A stretch of DNA of 47,986 nt from Methylocystis sp. Lineage in GTDB: Bacteria; Pseudomonadota; Alphaproteobacteria; Rhizobiales; Beijerinckiaceae. The notes below the pieces were generated by a model that ran no database searches, was not told the DNA's origin, and saw only the letters and a list, made by a program, of their open reading frames with translations. The stretch is from contig NZ_JAKFWS010000048.1 of NCBI RefSeq assembly GCF_021731785.1, forward strand, positions 1 through 47,986. Direction: 5' to 3'. The translations under genes and the position numbers were made by a program. Of this stretch, positions 27,191 through 34,962 are shown piece after piece (position 1 is the stretch's first letter; each line of letters starts with the position of its first letter).

Positions 27191-27814
27191 ATGGAAAGGA
27201 TACAATTGGGCGGTTGGGCCTCTCGGCTTCGGCGGTTCGTTACACTGGCGAAAGAGGAGCGTTGCGACTTCTGCTCGAAGGTCATCGCAGCTCGCCACGC
27301 GCATTTGATCGAGCGCGCGACTCGAAAGTTCTTTTGCGCCTGTCCTCAGTGCGCGATCCTTCTGGGCGCCGGCGACCGTTACGCCGCCTTACGCGCGCGC
27401 ACGGATGTGCTGCGCGACTTCGATCTCAACGACGCCGAATGGCAGGGCTTTCGTATTCCTATCGATCTCGCCTTCGTTTTCCGGAGCACGCCGGCGCGGG
27501 GGCCGGTGGCGATTTATCCCGGGCCGGCTGGCGCGACCGAGTCGCAGTTTTCCGACGAGTGCTGGTCGCGGCTGGCCGCAGCCAATCCGGCGCTTGCCGA
27601 CCTGGATCCGGATGTGGAAGCGTTGCTTGTCAATCGAATGAATGGCGCGCGGGAATACTACCTCGTATCGATCGATCACTGCTACGCGCTCGTCGGACTG
27701 ATCCGCAAGCAATGGCGTGGACTGTCTGGCGGCGCAGAGGTCTGGGAGGCTGTGCGAGACTACTTTCAGAAGCTGCGCGACGGCGGCGGAATAGAGGACG
27801 TCCTCCATGGTTGA
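27191..27814 (+). CDS. DUF5947-family hydrogenase-associated protein
   Basis: The likely start is ATG 27191 (GAAGG upstream), giving 207 aa; ATG 27152 would overlap the previous gene. The N-terminal third carries a Cys-rich motif: CDFC (Cys25, Cys28) then FFCACPQC (Cys49, Cys51, Cys54), with two nearby His, which should bind zinc or an Fe-S cluster. It continues with RYAALRARTDVLRDF, WQGFRIPIDLAFVF and REYYLVSIDHCYALVGLIRKQW. This fits the DUF5947 family that I know from actinobacterial group 1h hydrogenase loci. Its function is undefined. It overlaps the DUF6084 gene by 8 bases, so the two are probably made together. Confidence 0.75.
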   Translation: MERIQLGGWASRLRRFVTLAKEERCDFCSKVIAARHAHLIERATRKFFCACPQCAILLGAGDRYAALRARTDVLRDFDLNDAEWQGFRIPIDLAFVFRSTPARGPVAIYPGPAGATESQFSDECWSRLAAANPALADLDPDVEALLVNRMNGAREYYLVSIDHCYALVGLIRKQWRGLSGGAEVWEAVRDYFQKLRDGGGIEDVLHG

Positions 27815-28454
27815 TCTCGACTTTCGCATCGAGGATGTCAAAATCGAGAAATATTCGGCTGCGCCGCTGCTGCTGTTCGCGCTGCATGTCGTCAACCGGA
27901 CGCCTGAACTTCCCGTCCTCAATGTGATGCTGAATTGTCAAATACGCATTGAACCAGCGCGGCGGCGCTATGAGGGCGAAGAGCAGGAACGTCTTTCCGA
28001 TCTCTTCGGTCAGGCGTCGCGCTGGGGCGAGACGCTGCGCAGCCTATTCTGGACGCACGCAAGCGTTTCAGTTCCCTCGGTCGATCCCGAGCGCAAAGTC
28101 GAACTGCCCGTACCCTGCAGCTATGATTTCAATATTGCGGCGACGAAATATTTCCACGGGCTCGAACACGGCGACGTTCCGCTCAAACTCCTATTCAGCG
28201 GCTCGATCTTTTATCGCGACGGCGAAGGCAGATTGCAGATCGAGCAAATTCCTTGGAGCAAGGAATGCGCCTATCGACTGCCTGTCGCAACATGGCGCGC
28301 CATGATGGACCATTACTACCCGCAGAGCGCATGGCTCTGCCTGCATCGTGACGCCTTCGAGGAGCTGGACAGCTATCGGCGGCGGCGAGGATTCCCGACA
28401 TTTGAGCGCGCCGTGCAGGCGCTGCTCGAAGCAAGCGCGGCGGCGGCGGCATGA
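27807..28454 (+). CDS. DUF6084-family hydrogenase-associated protein
   Basis: The 215-aa product has the features of DUF6084: VDLDFRIEDVKIEKYSAAPLLLF at the start, LLNCQIRIE-like MLNCQIRIEPARRRY, WTHASVSVPSV, YDFNIAATKYFHGLEHGDVPL and the IPWSKECAYRLPVATWRAMMD segment. The pattern suggests a beta-rich soluble domain. DUF6084 is found together with DUF5947 in group 1h hydrogenase operons; no biochemical role is known to me. It overlaps both neighbours (8 bases upstream, 4 bases downstream). It has no signal peptide, membrane helix or metal motif. Confidence 0.75.
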   Translation: MVDLDFRIEDVKIEKYSAAPLLLFALHVVNRTPELPVLNVMLNCQIRIEPARRRYEGEEQERLSDLFGQASRWGETLRSLFWTHASVSVPSVDPERKVELPVPCSYDFNIAATKYFHGLEHGDVPLKLLFSGSIFYRDGEGRLQIEQIPWSKECAYRLPVATWRAMMDHYYPQSAWLCLHRDAFEELDSYRRRRGFPTFERAVQALLEASAAAAA

Positions 28455-29809
28455 GGCTCGACTCCATCAAGGCGATCGCCAACGCCGTTCTTTACGAGGG
28501 CTACATCCTCTATCCCTATCGCCCGTCGTCGATCAAAAATCGTCAGCGCTGGACCTTCGGCGGCGTGTTCCCGACGTCCTTCGATCAACAGGGCGACGCC
28601 TCCTTTATGGAGACTCAGGTTCTGTTGCGCGGCGGGGAACAAGCGGCTTTTGGCGCGCATTTCCGCTTCCTGCAGGTCGTCAAGCGCGAGATCGGCCTTC
28701 TCGCGGCGCCGGCGGACAAACTTCCGAAAGACGGGGCGCCGGCGCTGACGCTCGTTCCGAGACTTGATGTCGACGGTCGTGAGTTGCTTGCGTGGGAGGA
28801 GGCGCTAGAGCGTGAGGTCGTCCTGGGTCCGCTGCGGCCGGCCGATATTCAGGACGCCGCCTTCGTAACGCCGCCTCGCTTCGAGCCGGCGCGCAGTTTC
28901 GAGCCGGTTCGCGACAGAAAGGGCCGAATCGTCGCCGTCCTCGTCCGCACATCGCTTGCGATCGATGGCGTCGTTGAAGCGAAAGCGCGAAGACTCGCGC
29001 CTGAATTATGGAAGTTGACGCTGCGGATCGAAAACGTCACGCCGCTTGCCGAGGCCGATCGCCGGGACCGGGCCGCAGCGCAAACTCGCGCCTTCGCTTC
29101 GACACATGTGATCATCACCATCGAAGGCGGCGAGTTTATTTCGTTAGTCGATCCTCCCGAAGCTTTGCGCACGGCGGCGGCGCAATGCACACATGTTGGC
29201 GCCTTCCCGGTCTTGGTCGGCGGTCAAGACAATCGCGCCATGCTCGCCTCGCCGATCATCCTTTATGATTATCCGGCAATCGCGCCGGAAAGTCCCGGCG
29301 ACCTGTACGACGGCACTGAGATCGACGAAATCCTGACGCTCCGCATTCTCGCGATGACTGACGCCGAGAAGCGCGAAATGGCCTCTGTCGACGCGCGTGC
29401 GCGGGCGCTGCTGGAGCGCACGCATGCGTTGACCGCTGACGACATGGCGCGTCTGCATGGCGTGATGCGTGACGGCGCGTCGCAGGCGAGTGAGCTTGAG
29501 CCGCCGCCGGCGATCAAAAACCGCGAGACGCCGCGGCTCGTTTCGCTCATCGACAATGGCCGCCCTCTATGCGTTGGCGCGCGCGTTCGGCTGCGTCCGA
29601 AGTCTGGCGGCGACGTCATGGATATCGCATTGAGAGACAAGCTTGCGGTCGTTGAGGCGATCGAACGCGATTTCGAAGACCGCATTCACATCGCGGTGAC
29701 TTTGCTCGACGATCCGGGCCGCGATCTCGGCGCCGCGGGTTTTCCCGGACATCGCTTCTTCTTCAGCCAAGAGGAGATCGAGCCGATTGCAGCGGGAGAC
29801 GCGCCATGA
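28451..29809 (+). CDS. conserved hydrogenase-operon protein, unnamed, 452 aa
   Basis: I recall similar unnamed proteins in actinobacterial group 1h loci, marked by the opening AIANAVLYEGYILYPYRPSS and by RWTFGGVFP. The protein is soluble and probably mostly beta in the first two thirds (QVLLRGG, FLQVVKREIG, LRIENVTPL), with a recurring acidic helix (TDAEKREMASVDARARALLERTH) in the middle and a C-terminal segment GARVRLRPKSGGDVMDIALRDKLAVVEAIERDFEDRIHIAVTLLDDPG. GHRFFFSQEEIEPI near the end is distinctive. There are almost no Cys, so a direct redox role is unlikely. It overlaps its neighbours by 4 bases each, placing it firmly in the operon just before the maturation protease. Function unknown. 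Confidence 0.75.
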   Translation: MRLDSIKAIANAVLYEGYILYPYRPSSIKNRQRWTFGGVFPTSFDQQGDASFMETQVLLRGGEQAAFGAHFRFLQVVKREIGLLAAPADKLPKDGAPALTLVPRLDVDGRELLAWEEALEREVVLGPLRPADIQDAAFVTPPRFEPARSFEPVRDRKGRIVAVLVRTSLAIDGVVEAKARRLAPELWKLTLRIENVTPLAEADRRDRAAAQTRAFASTHVIITIEGGEFISLVDPPEALRTAAAQCTHVGAFPVLVGGQDNRAMLASPIILYDYPAIAPESPGDLYDGTEIDEILTLRILAMTDAEKREMASVDARARALLERTHALTADDMARLHGVMRDGASQASELEPPPAIKNRETPRLVSLIDNGRPLCVGARVRLRPKSGGDVMDIALRDKLAVVEAIERDFEDRIHIAVTLLDDPGRDLGAAGFPGHRFFFSQEEIEPIAAGDAP

Positions 29810-30453
29810 CGTCAATTCTCGTCGCTTGCGTCGGCAATATTTTCAACGGCGACGACGGTTTTGGGGTCGAGGTGGCGCGCAGGCTTTCACAGGTGAAGCT
29901 GCCAAATGGCGTGCGGGTGATCGATTTCGGCATTCGCGGCATCGATCTCACTTACGCGCTGATGGACGGTTATGACGCCATTATTCTCGTGGATGCGGCG
30001 CAACGAGGGGAAGCGCCGGGCGTCGTCTCCATTGTCGAGCCGGAACGCGTTGAACTGGAGGATCCTTCCTCAGAGGACTTGGCGCTTTCGCCGCATGAGC
30101 TCGATCCGGCGAATGTTCTTCGTCTGGCGTCGGCGCTCGGCGGAAGCTGTCAGCGCGTGCTTCTGGTCGCCTGCGAGCCATTGGCGCTCGGCGGCGAGGA
30201 AGGCGTCATGGGGCTGAGCGAGCCTGTCGCGGCGGCGGTCGGCGTCGCGGCGGAAACGGTGGAAGAGCTGATCGATGAAATGACGCGGCGTAGCCGGCAC
30301 AGCGCTGTCGGGATCGGCGCAACAGGACAAACAAGGAGAAGTGTCATGAGCGGATGGGAAATTGCAGGAATCGTTCTCGGGCTTATCGTCCTTGGCCTGC
30401 TGATCATGAACGCGAGGGACATCTATCGCTACATCAAGATTAGCAACATGTAA
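29806..30453 (+). CDS. hydrogenase maturation protease with in-frame C-terminal membrane tail
   Basis: HyaD/HupD-type endopeptidases remove the C-terminal peptide of the large subunit after nickel insertion. The 215-aa frame begins ILVACVGNIFNGDDGFGVEVA, with GN and the first Ni-sensing acidic residue in GDDGFG, then DAIILVDAAQRGE and the LSPHELDP stretch with the conserved His. The protease domain ends near residue 165. The frame then runs without a stop through a short linker (GIGATGQTRRSV) into a 35-residue hydrophobic segment that looks like the separate DUF6893-type microprotein of other loci. A strong internal ribosome site allows that segment to be made alone. Whether the full fusion is made is unknown. 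Confidence 0.88.
   Translation: MTSILVACVGNIFNGDDGFGVEVARRLSQVKLPNGVRVIDFGIRGIDLTYALMDGYDAIILVDAAQRGEAPGVVSIVEPERVELEDPSSEDLALSPHELDPANVLRLASALGGSCQRVLLVACEPLALGGEEGVMGLSEPVAAAVGVAAETVEELIDEMTRRSRHSAVGIGATGQTRRSVMSGWEIAGIVLGLIVLGLLIMNARDIYRYIKISNM
30346..30453 (+). CDS. DUF6893-like membrane microprotein, internal start within protease frame
   Basis: ATG 30346 is preceded by AAGGAGA (30,333-30,339) with optimal spacing of 7 bases after GGAG. It opens a 35-aa product starting MSGWEIAGIVLGLIVLGLL, with a single membrane helix and the cytoplasmic-looking tail ARDIYRYIKISNM. The tail RxYxKIxxM matches my recollection of DUF6893, a very short protein encoded in actinobacterial group 1h hydrogenase operons. 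Here it shares frame and stop codon with the protease. A membrane anchor or adaptor for the soluble hydrogenase is a reasonable guess. Confidence 0.6.
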   Translation: MSGWEIAGIVLGLIVLGLLIMNARDIYRYIKISNM

Positions 30454-30468
30454 GATTGACAGGACGCG

Positions 30469-32868
30469 ATGAGTTTCTCGGCGGACCAAACGCAGACCCT
30501 CGAATTTCGAGTGCGCGGCACAGTGCAGGGCGTCGGCTTTCGCCCGACGGTCTGGAGGATCGCGCGCCAACTTGGGCTTGCCGGCGAGGTGCTCAACGAT
30601 GGCGAGGGCGTATTGGTCCGCGTCTGCGGCGATCAGGCGCGAATTGAGACGCTGCTTCGACGACTGGCGCGAGAGCCGCCGCCGCTGGCGCGGATCGACG
30701 GCATCGAGAGGCACGAATACGCCGGCCAACTGCCGCAGGATTTTCGCATCGCCGAAAGCCTCGGCGGCGCCGTTCGCACGCAAGTCGCGCCGGACGCTGC
30801 AATCTGCGGCGCCTGCGCGGCGGAGCTGCGAAATCCTGGTGAGCGGCGCTACCGCTATCCTTTCGCCAATTGCACGCATTGCGGACCGCGTCTCAGCATC
30901 GTGACGGGCATTCCCTATGACCGCGCGACGACGACGATGGCGTCCTTCATCCGGTGTGAAGCATGCGAGGCGGAGTATCGCAATCCCAGCGATCGCCGGT
31001 TCCACGCCGAAGCTGTGGCCTGCCCCGCATGCGGACCGACGGCGTCCCTCATCGCATTGGGGCGAGCGGAGGTTCCCGATAATGGCGGCGTCGATGCGGT
31101 CGAGATCGCAGCGCGCTTGGTCGCGCGGGGCGACATCGTCGCCGTCAAAGGGCTTGGCGGCTATCATCTGGCGTGCGACGCGACCAATCCCGACGCCGTT
31201 GCGCGCCTGCGTCGACTTAAGCGCCGTGACGCTAAGCCCTTCGCGCTGATGGCGCGCGATCTTGCGGTCATACGGCGCTACTGCGCGTTCGGCGCTATCG
31301 AGGAGCGCGCGCTCACGAGCGTCGAGGCGCCGATCGTGCTGATGCGCGCGACAGGCCCGCGCCGTTTGCCGGAGGCGATCGCGCCGGGATTGAATACGTT
31401 AGGCTTCATGCTGCCGACGACGCCGCTGCATCTCTTGTTGATGGATCGGTTTGAACATCCGCTGGTGATGACGAGCGGCAATATTTCGGACGAGCCCGCC
31501 GTGATCGACGACGGCGAGGCGCGAGGGCGGCTTTCCGATGTCGCATCGTTCGCCTTGACGCATGACCGCGCCATCGCCAATCGCGTCGACGACTCGGTGG
31601 TGAGGATCATGTGCGGGCGGTCGAGGGTTTTTCGCCTTGCCCGCGGTTATGCGCCCGCGCCGTTGCGTCTGCCGAAAGGCTTTGCCCATGCGCCCGACGT
31701 GCTGGCGTTGGGCGGCGAGCTGAAGGCGACCTTCTGCCTGGTCAAAGATAGCGCCGCGCTCATGTCGCAGCATCAGGGCGACCTTGAAAACGCGGCGACG
31801 TTCGACGACTATCGAAATAATCTGCGTCTCTATCAAAGACTTTTCGATCACGCGCCGTCGGCGATCGTCATCGACCGGCATCCGGAATATCTTGCGTCGA
31901 AACTGGGCCGGGTCGAGGCCGAACGGCGCGGCCTGTCATTGATCGAGGTTCAGCACCATCACGCCCACATCGCCGCCTGTCTTGCCGAAAATGGCCGGCC
32001 GCTCGACGCGCCGCCGGCGCTGGGGATTGTGCTCGACGGATTGGGCTTTGGCGACGACGGGACCATATGGGGCGGTGAATTTTTGCTCGCCGACTATCTC
32101 GGCTATGAGCGGCTGGCGCGATTGAAGCCCGTCGCCATGCCGGGCGGCGCGCAGGCGATTCGCGAACCCTGGCGCAATCTTTATGCGCATCTCAAAGCGG
32201 CGGGCGCGTTCGACGCGGATAGGCTTTCACCTGCTGACGATTGGCAGGCGTTCGATGGCAAACCGCTGGCGATGATCGACAAGATGATCGCGCACGGCGT
32301 CAATTCGCCGTTGGCCTCATCTTGCGGTCGCCTGTATGATGCGGTCGCCGCGGCGCTCGGCCTATGCGCCGATCGTCAGGCCTATGAAGGCGAGGCGGCG
32401 GCGCGACTAGAGGCTCTTGCAGCCGCGGCGCCGAACGAGCGCCGCTTCTATGAATTCGACATGTCCCAGTCGGCGGTGATCGAACTCGATCCGGCGCGTT
32501 TTTGGCGGGCGATGCTGGACGATCTGCGGCAGGGCGTCGCCGCGCCGGTCATCGCGCGCCGCTTCCACCTTGGCCTTGCTGAGTCGATCGCGAAAGTGGC
32601 CGTTCGGCTGGCCGCTATGCGGCGTTTTGAAACAGTGGCGCTGTCGGGCGGCTGCTTTCAAAATCGCCTGCTGTTCGAAAGCGTTCACGACAGGCTGTGC
32701 GAAGCGGGATTGGAAGTGCTGACCCATGCAGACGCGCCCGCTAATGACGGCGGGCTCTCGCTGGGTCAGGCCGCAATCGGAGCCGCGCATCTGATCAGAA
32801 GCGGCGTGAAAAGTGATGGAGAGGACCAGACATGTGTCTCGGCATTCCCGGCTGCATTGTCAGCATAG
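30469..32868 (+). CDS. hypF: carbamoyltransferase HypF
   Basis: HypF uses carbamoyl phosphate and ATP to place a carbamoyl group on the HypE C-terminal Cys, the source of the cyanide ligands. The 799-aa protein has an acylphosphatase domain (FRVRGTVQGVGFRPTVWRIA), two zinc-finger CxxC pairs (CGACAAEL/CTHCGPR and CEACEAEY/CPACGP), a YrdC-like domain (VAVKGLGGYHLACDATN, KRRDAKPFALM) and a Kae1-like domain with VQHHHAHIAACLAE, then LSGGCFQNRLL near the C-terminus. Length is a little above the usual 750-780. It begins 15 bases after the microprotein stop and overlaps hypC by 37 bases. Confidence 0.97.
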   Translation: MSFSADQTQTLEFRVRGTVQGVGFRPTVWRIARQLGLAGEVLNDGEGVLVRVCGDQARIETLLRRLAREPPPLARIDGIERHEYAGQLPQDFRIAESLGGAVRTQVAPDAAICGACAAELRNPGERRYRYPFANCTHCGPRLSIVTGIPYDRATTTMASFIRCEACEAEYRNPSDRRFHAEAVACPACGPTASLIALGRAEVPDNGGVDAVEIAARLVARGDIVAVKGLGGYHLACDATNPDAVARLRRLKRRDAKPFALMARDLAVIRRYCAFGAIEERALTSVEAPIVLMRATGPRRLPEAIAPGLNTLGFMLPTTPLHLLLMDRFEHPLVMTSGNISDEPAVIDDGEARGRLSDVASFALTHDRAIANRVDDSVVRIMCGRSRVFRLARGYAPAPLRLPKGFAHAPDVLALGGELKATFCLVKDSAALMSQHQGDLENAATFDDYRNNLRLYQRLFDHAPSAIVIDRHPEYLASKLGRVEAERRGLSLIEVQHHHAHIAACLAENGRPLDAPPALGIVLDGLGFGDDGTIWGGEFLLADYLGYERLARLKPVAMPGGAQAIREPWRNLYAHLKAAGAFDADRLSPADDWQAFDGKPLAMIDKMIAHGVNSPLASSCGRLYDAVAAALGLCADRQAYEGEAAARLEALAAAAPNERRFYEFDMSQSAVIELDPARFWRAMLDDLRQGVAAPVIARRFHLGLAESIAKVAVRLAAMRRFETVALSGGCFQNRLLFESVHDRLCEAGLEVLTHADAPANDGGLSLGQAAIGAAHLIRSGVKSDGEDQTCVSAFPAALSA

Positions 32869-33137
32869 ACGATGCCGATGATCTCGTCGCGACCGTCGAC
32901 GTGAGCGGGGTGCGCCGTCAGATCAATATCAGCTGCGTCGTCGATGAAGCGCACCCGGTCGAGTCATGCGTCGGCGATTGGGTGCTCGTCCATGTCGGGT
33001 TCGCAATGAGCCGGATCAACGAGGCGGAGGCCGCCGAAACCTTAAGGCTGCTTCGAGAGCTCGGTGAGCTTCAAGCCGAACTTGAGAATATGCAAAGGCC
33101 GACCGACGCCGTCGCGGCGGAGGAACAGGGATTATGA
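32832..33137 (+). CDS. hypC: hydrogenase maturation chaperone HypC
   Basis: HypC binds HypD and the large-subunit precursor and carries the Fe(CN)2CO unit. The 101-aa protein begins MCLGIPGCIVSID, with the essential Cys2. VGDWVLVHVGFAMSRINEAEAAETL is the other family signature. The N-terminus lies inside the end of hypF in a different frame (37-base overlap), and its stop overlaps the SIS gene start by 4 bases. It is longer than usual (75-95 aa) by a Glu/Gln-rich C-terminal tail. Confidence 0.95.
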   Translation: MCLGIPGCIVSIDDADDLVATVDVSGVRRQINISCVVDEAHPVESCVGDWVLVHVGFAMSRINEAEAAETLRLLRELGELQAELENMQRPTDAVAAEEQGL

Positions 33138-33820
33138 CCGGCAATAGCGCGTTGGAGAGTCTTTACCCGTTCCTTCATGGAAAGGAGCAGGATCCTGCCG
33201 CGCTCGACGCAGGCCTGCTGCATTCGATCGAATCGAAAGCGCGCGAGTCGCGCGATACGAACGCGCGCTTCTTCGATCAGCAGGGGGGCGTGCTGCTCGA
33301 CGCCGCCAAAGCGCTTGCCGCCGTTTATCGACGCGGCGGCCGGATGTTCGCCATGGGCAATGGCGGTTCGAGTTGCGACGCAGCCCATGTCGCCGTCGAG
33401 TTTCTGCATCCGATCACCGCCGGTCGGCCAGCGCTTTCAGCAACAAATCTCACCGCCGACGTTGCGATGACGTCCGCCGTCGCCAATGACGTGGGATTCG
33501 AGCATGTCTTCGTGCGTCAGCTTATCGCTCACGCCCGAGCGGGAGACGGACTCGTCGGCCTCTCGACCAGCGGCAATTCCGCAAATCTGATCGCCGCCTT
33601 CGCCAAGGCGAAGGAGATGGGCCTGACGACTATCGGCCTTTCCGGCGGCGATGGCGGCAAAATGGCGAAGGTCTGCGATCACTGCCTTGTGGCCCCGACG
33701 ACGTCGGTCCATCGCATTCAGGAATGTCACGTCGTCGCCTATCACATCCTCTGGGACCTCGTTCACACGCTGCTCGCCGACGATCGGGGCTCGGCCATAA
33801 GCAAGGACGTCGCGGCATGA
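33134..33820 (+). CDS. SIS-domain protein, GmhA-like, inside the hyp operon
   Basis: The 228-aa protein is a single SIS domain of the sedoheptulose-7-phosphate isomerase type: RRGGRMFAMGNGGSSCDAAHVAVEF, LVGLSTSGNSANLIAAFAKAKEMG and TIGLSGGDGGKMAKVCDH, and near the C-terminus the VHRIQECHVVAYHILWDLV helix. GmhA makes a heptose precursor for lipopolysaccharide, but no other heptose gene is present and it overlaps both hypC and hypD by 4 bases. I recall SIS genes at this same position in actinobacterial hydrogenase loci, where no LPS exists. A role in hydrogenase cofactor biosynthesis or regulation is inferred; substrate unknown. Confidence 0.88.
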   Translation: MTGNSALESLYPFLHGKEQDPAALDAGLLHSIESKARESRDTNARFFDQQGGVLLDAAKALAAVYRRGGRMFAMGNGGSSCDAAHVAVEFLHPITAGRPALSATNLTADVAMTSAVANDVGFEHVFVRQLIAHARAGDGLVGLSTSGNSANLIAAFAKAKEMGLTTIGLSGGDGGKMAKVCDHCLVAPTTSVHRIQECHVVAYHILWDLVHTLLADDRGSAISKDVAA

Positions 33821-34962
33821 GATATGTCGACGAGTTTCGCGATCGGGCGAAGGCGGATGTCCTGGTCAAGGAGATTGAGCGGCTGATCGCGCGAACCGGG
33901 CGTGATCAAAATCGGCCGCTGCAGATCATGGAAGTCTGCGGCGGGCACACGCATTCGATTTTCCGCTACGGCGTTGAAGGGATGCTGCCCAAATCGATCG
34001 AACTGGTGCATGGACCTGGCTGTCCCGTTTGCGTGCTGCCGATGGGACGCGTCGACGATTGCGTCGCCATCGCCGAGCGTCCGGAGGTCATCTTCGCGAC
34101 CTTCGGCGACGCCATGCGCGTGCCGGGCTCACGCAAGAGCCTGTTGCAGGCGAAAGCTGACGGCTGCGACGTGCGCATGGTCTATTCGCCGATGGACGCG
34201 CTGGCGCTCGCGCGCCGGAATCCCGAACGCGAGGTGGTCTTCTTCGGCATCGGCTTCGAGACGACCATGCCGTCGACTGCATTGACGGTGCTGCAGGCGG
34301 AACGCGAAGCCGTCGAGAACTTCTCGATCTTCTGCAATCACATCACCATTGTTCCGACGATCAAGGCGATCCTCGATAGTCCCGATCTGCGCCTCGACGG
34401 ATTCCTCGGACCAGGGCATGTCTCCATGGTGATCGGCGACGCGCCCTACGAATTCATCGCGCGCTACTATAAAAAGCCGATGGTGATCGCGGGCTTCGAA
34501 CCGCTCGACATTCTGCAGTCGATCTGGATGCTGCTCAGGCAGATCGACGAAGGACGCTGCGAGATTGAAAATCAGTACGCGCGCGTCGCTCCAGCAGGGG
34601 GCAACGCCGTCGCGCTGCAGGCGGTTGCGCGGGTGTACGAACTGCGCGAATTTTTCGAATGGCGGGGGCTCGGCTCGATCGATCACTCGGGCGTGAAGAT
34701 ACGCGACGCCTACGGGCGCTTTGACGCAGAGCGGAAATTCGCGGTGCCCAACGCAAGGATCGCAGATCCCAAGTCCTGTCAGTGCGGCGAAGTTCTCAAG
34801 GGCGTCATCAAGCCTTGGCAGTGCAAAGTCTTCGGCCGCGCCTGCACGCCTGAGACGCCGCTCGGCGCGCTGATGGTGTCGTCCGAGGGCGCATGCGCGG
34901 CATACTATCAATATGGCGGCGTGAAGCGTGGACGAGACGAAGCGGAGGCGAGCGTCGCATGA
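33817..34962 (+). CDS. hypD: hydrogenase maturation protein HypD
   Basis: HypD is the Fe-S scaffold on which the Fe(CN)2CO centre is built with HypC. From ATG 33817 it is 381 aa, the normal length. Motifs are MEVCGGHTHSIFRYG (Cys of the CGGHTH motif), HGPGCPVCVLP, FFGIGFETTMPS and the C-terminal cluster ligands SCQCGEVLKGVIKPWQC ending FGRACTP. The start overlaps the stop of the SIS gene; the stop overlaps the hypE start. The frame is open to 33,724 upstream but that part lies within the SIS gene. Confidence 0.97.
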   Translation: MRYVDEFRDRAKADVLVKEIERLIARTGRDQNRPLQIMEVCGGHTHSIFRYGVEGMLPKSIELVHGPGCPVCVLPMGRVDDCVAIAERPEVIFATFGDAMRVPGSRKSLLQAKADGCDVRMVYSPMDALALARRNPEREVVFFGIGFETTMPSTALTVLQAEREAVENFSIFCNHITIVPTIKAILDSPDLRLDGFLGPGHVSMVIGDAPYEFIARYYKKPMVIAGFEPLDILQSIWMLLRQIDEGRCEIENQYARVAPAGGNAVALQAVARVYELREFFEWRGLGSIDHSGVKIRDAYGRFDAERKFAVPNARIADPKSCQCGEVLKGVIKPWQCKVFGRACTPETPLGALMVSSEGACAAYYQYGGVKRGRDEAEASVA

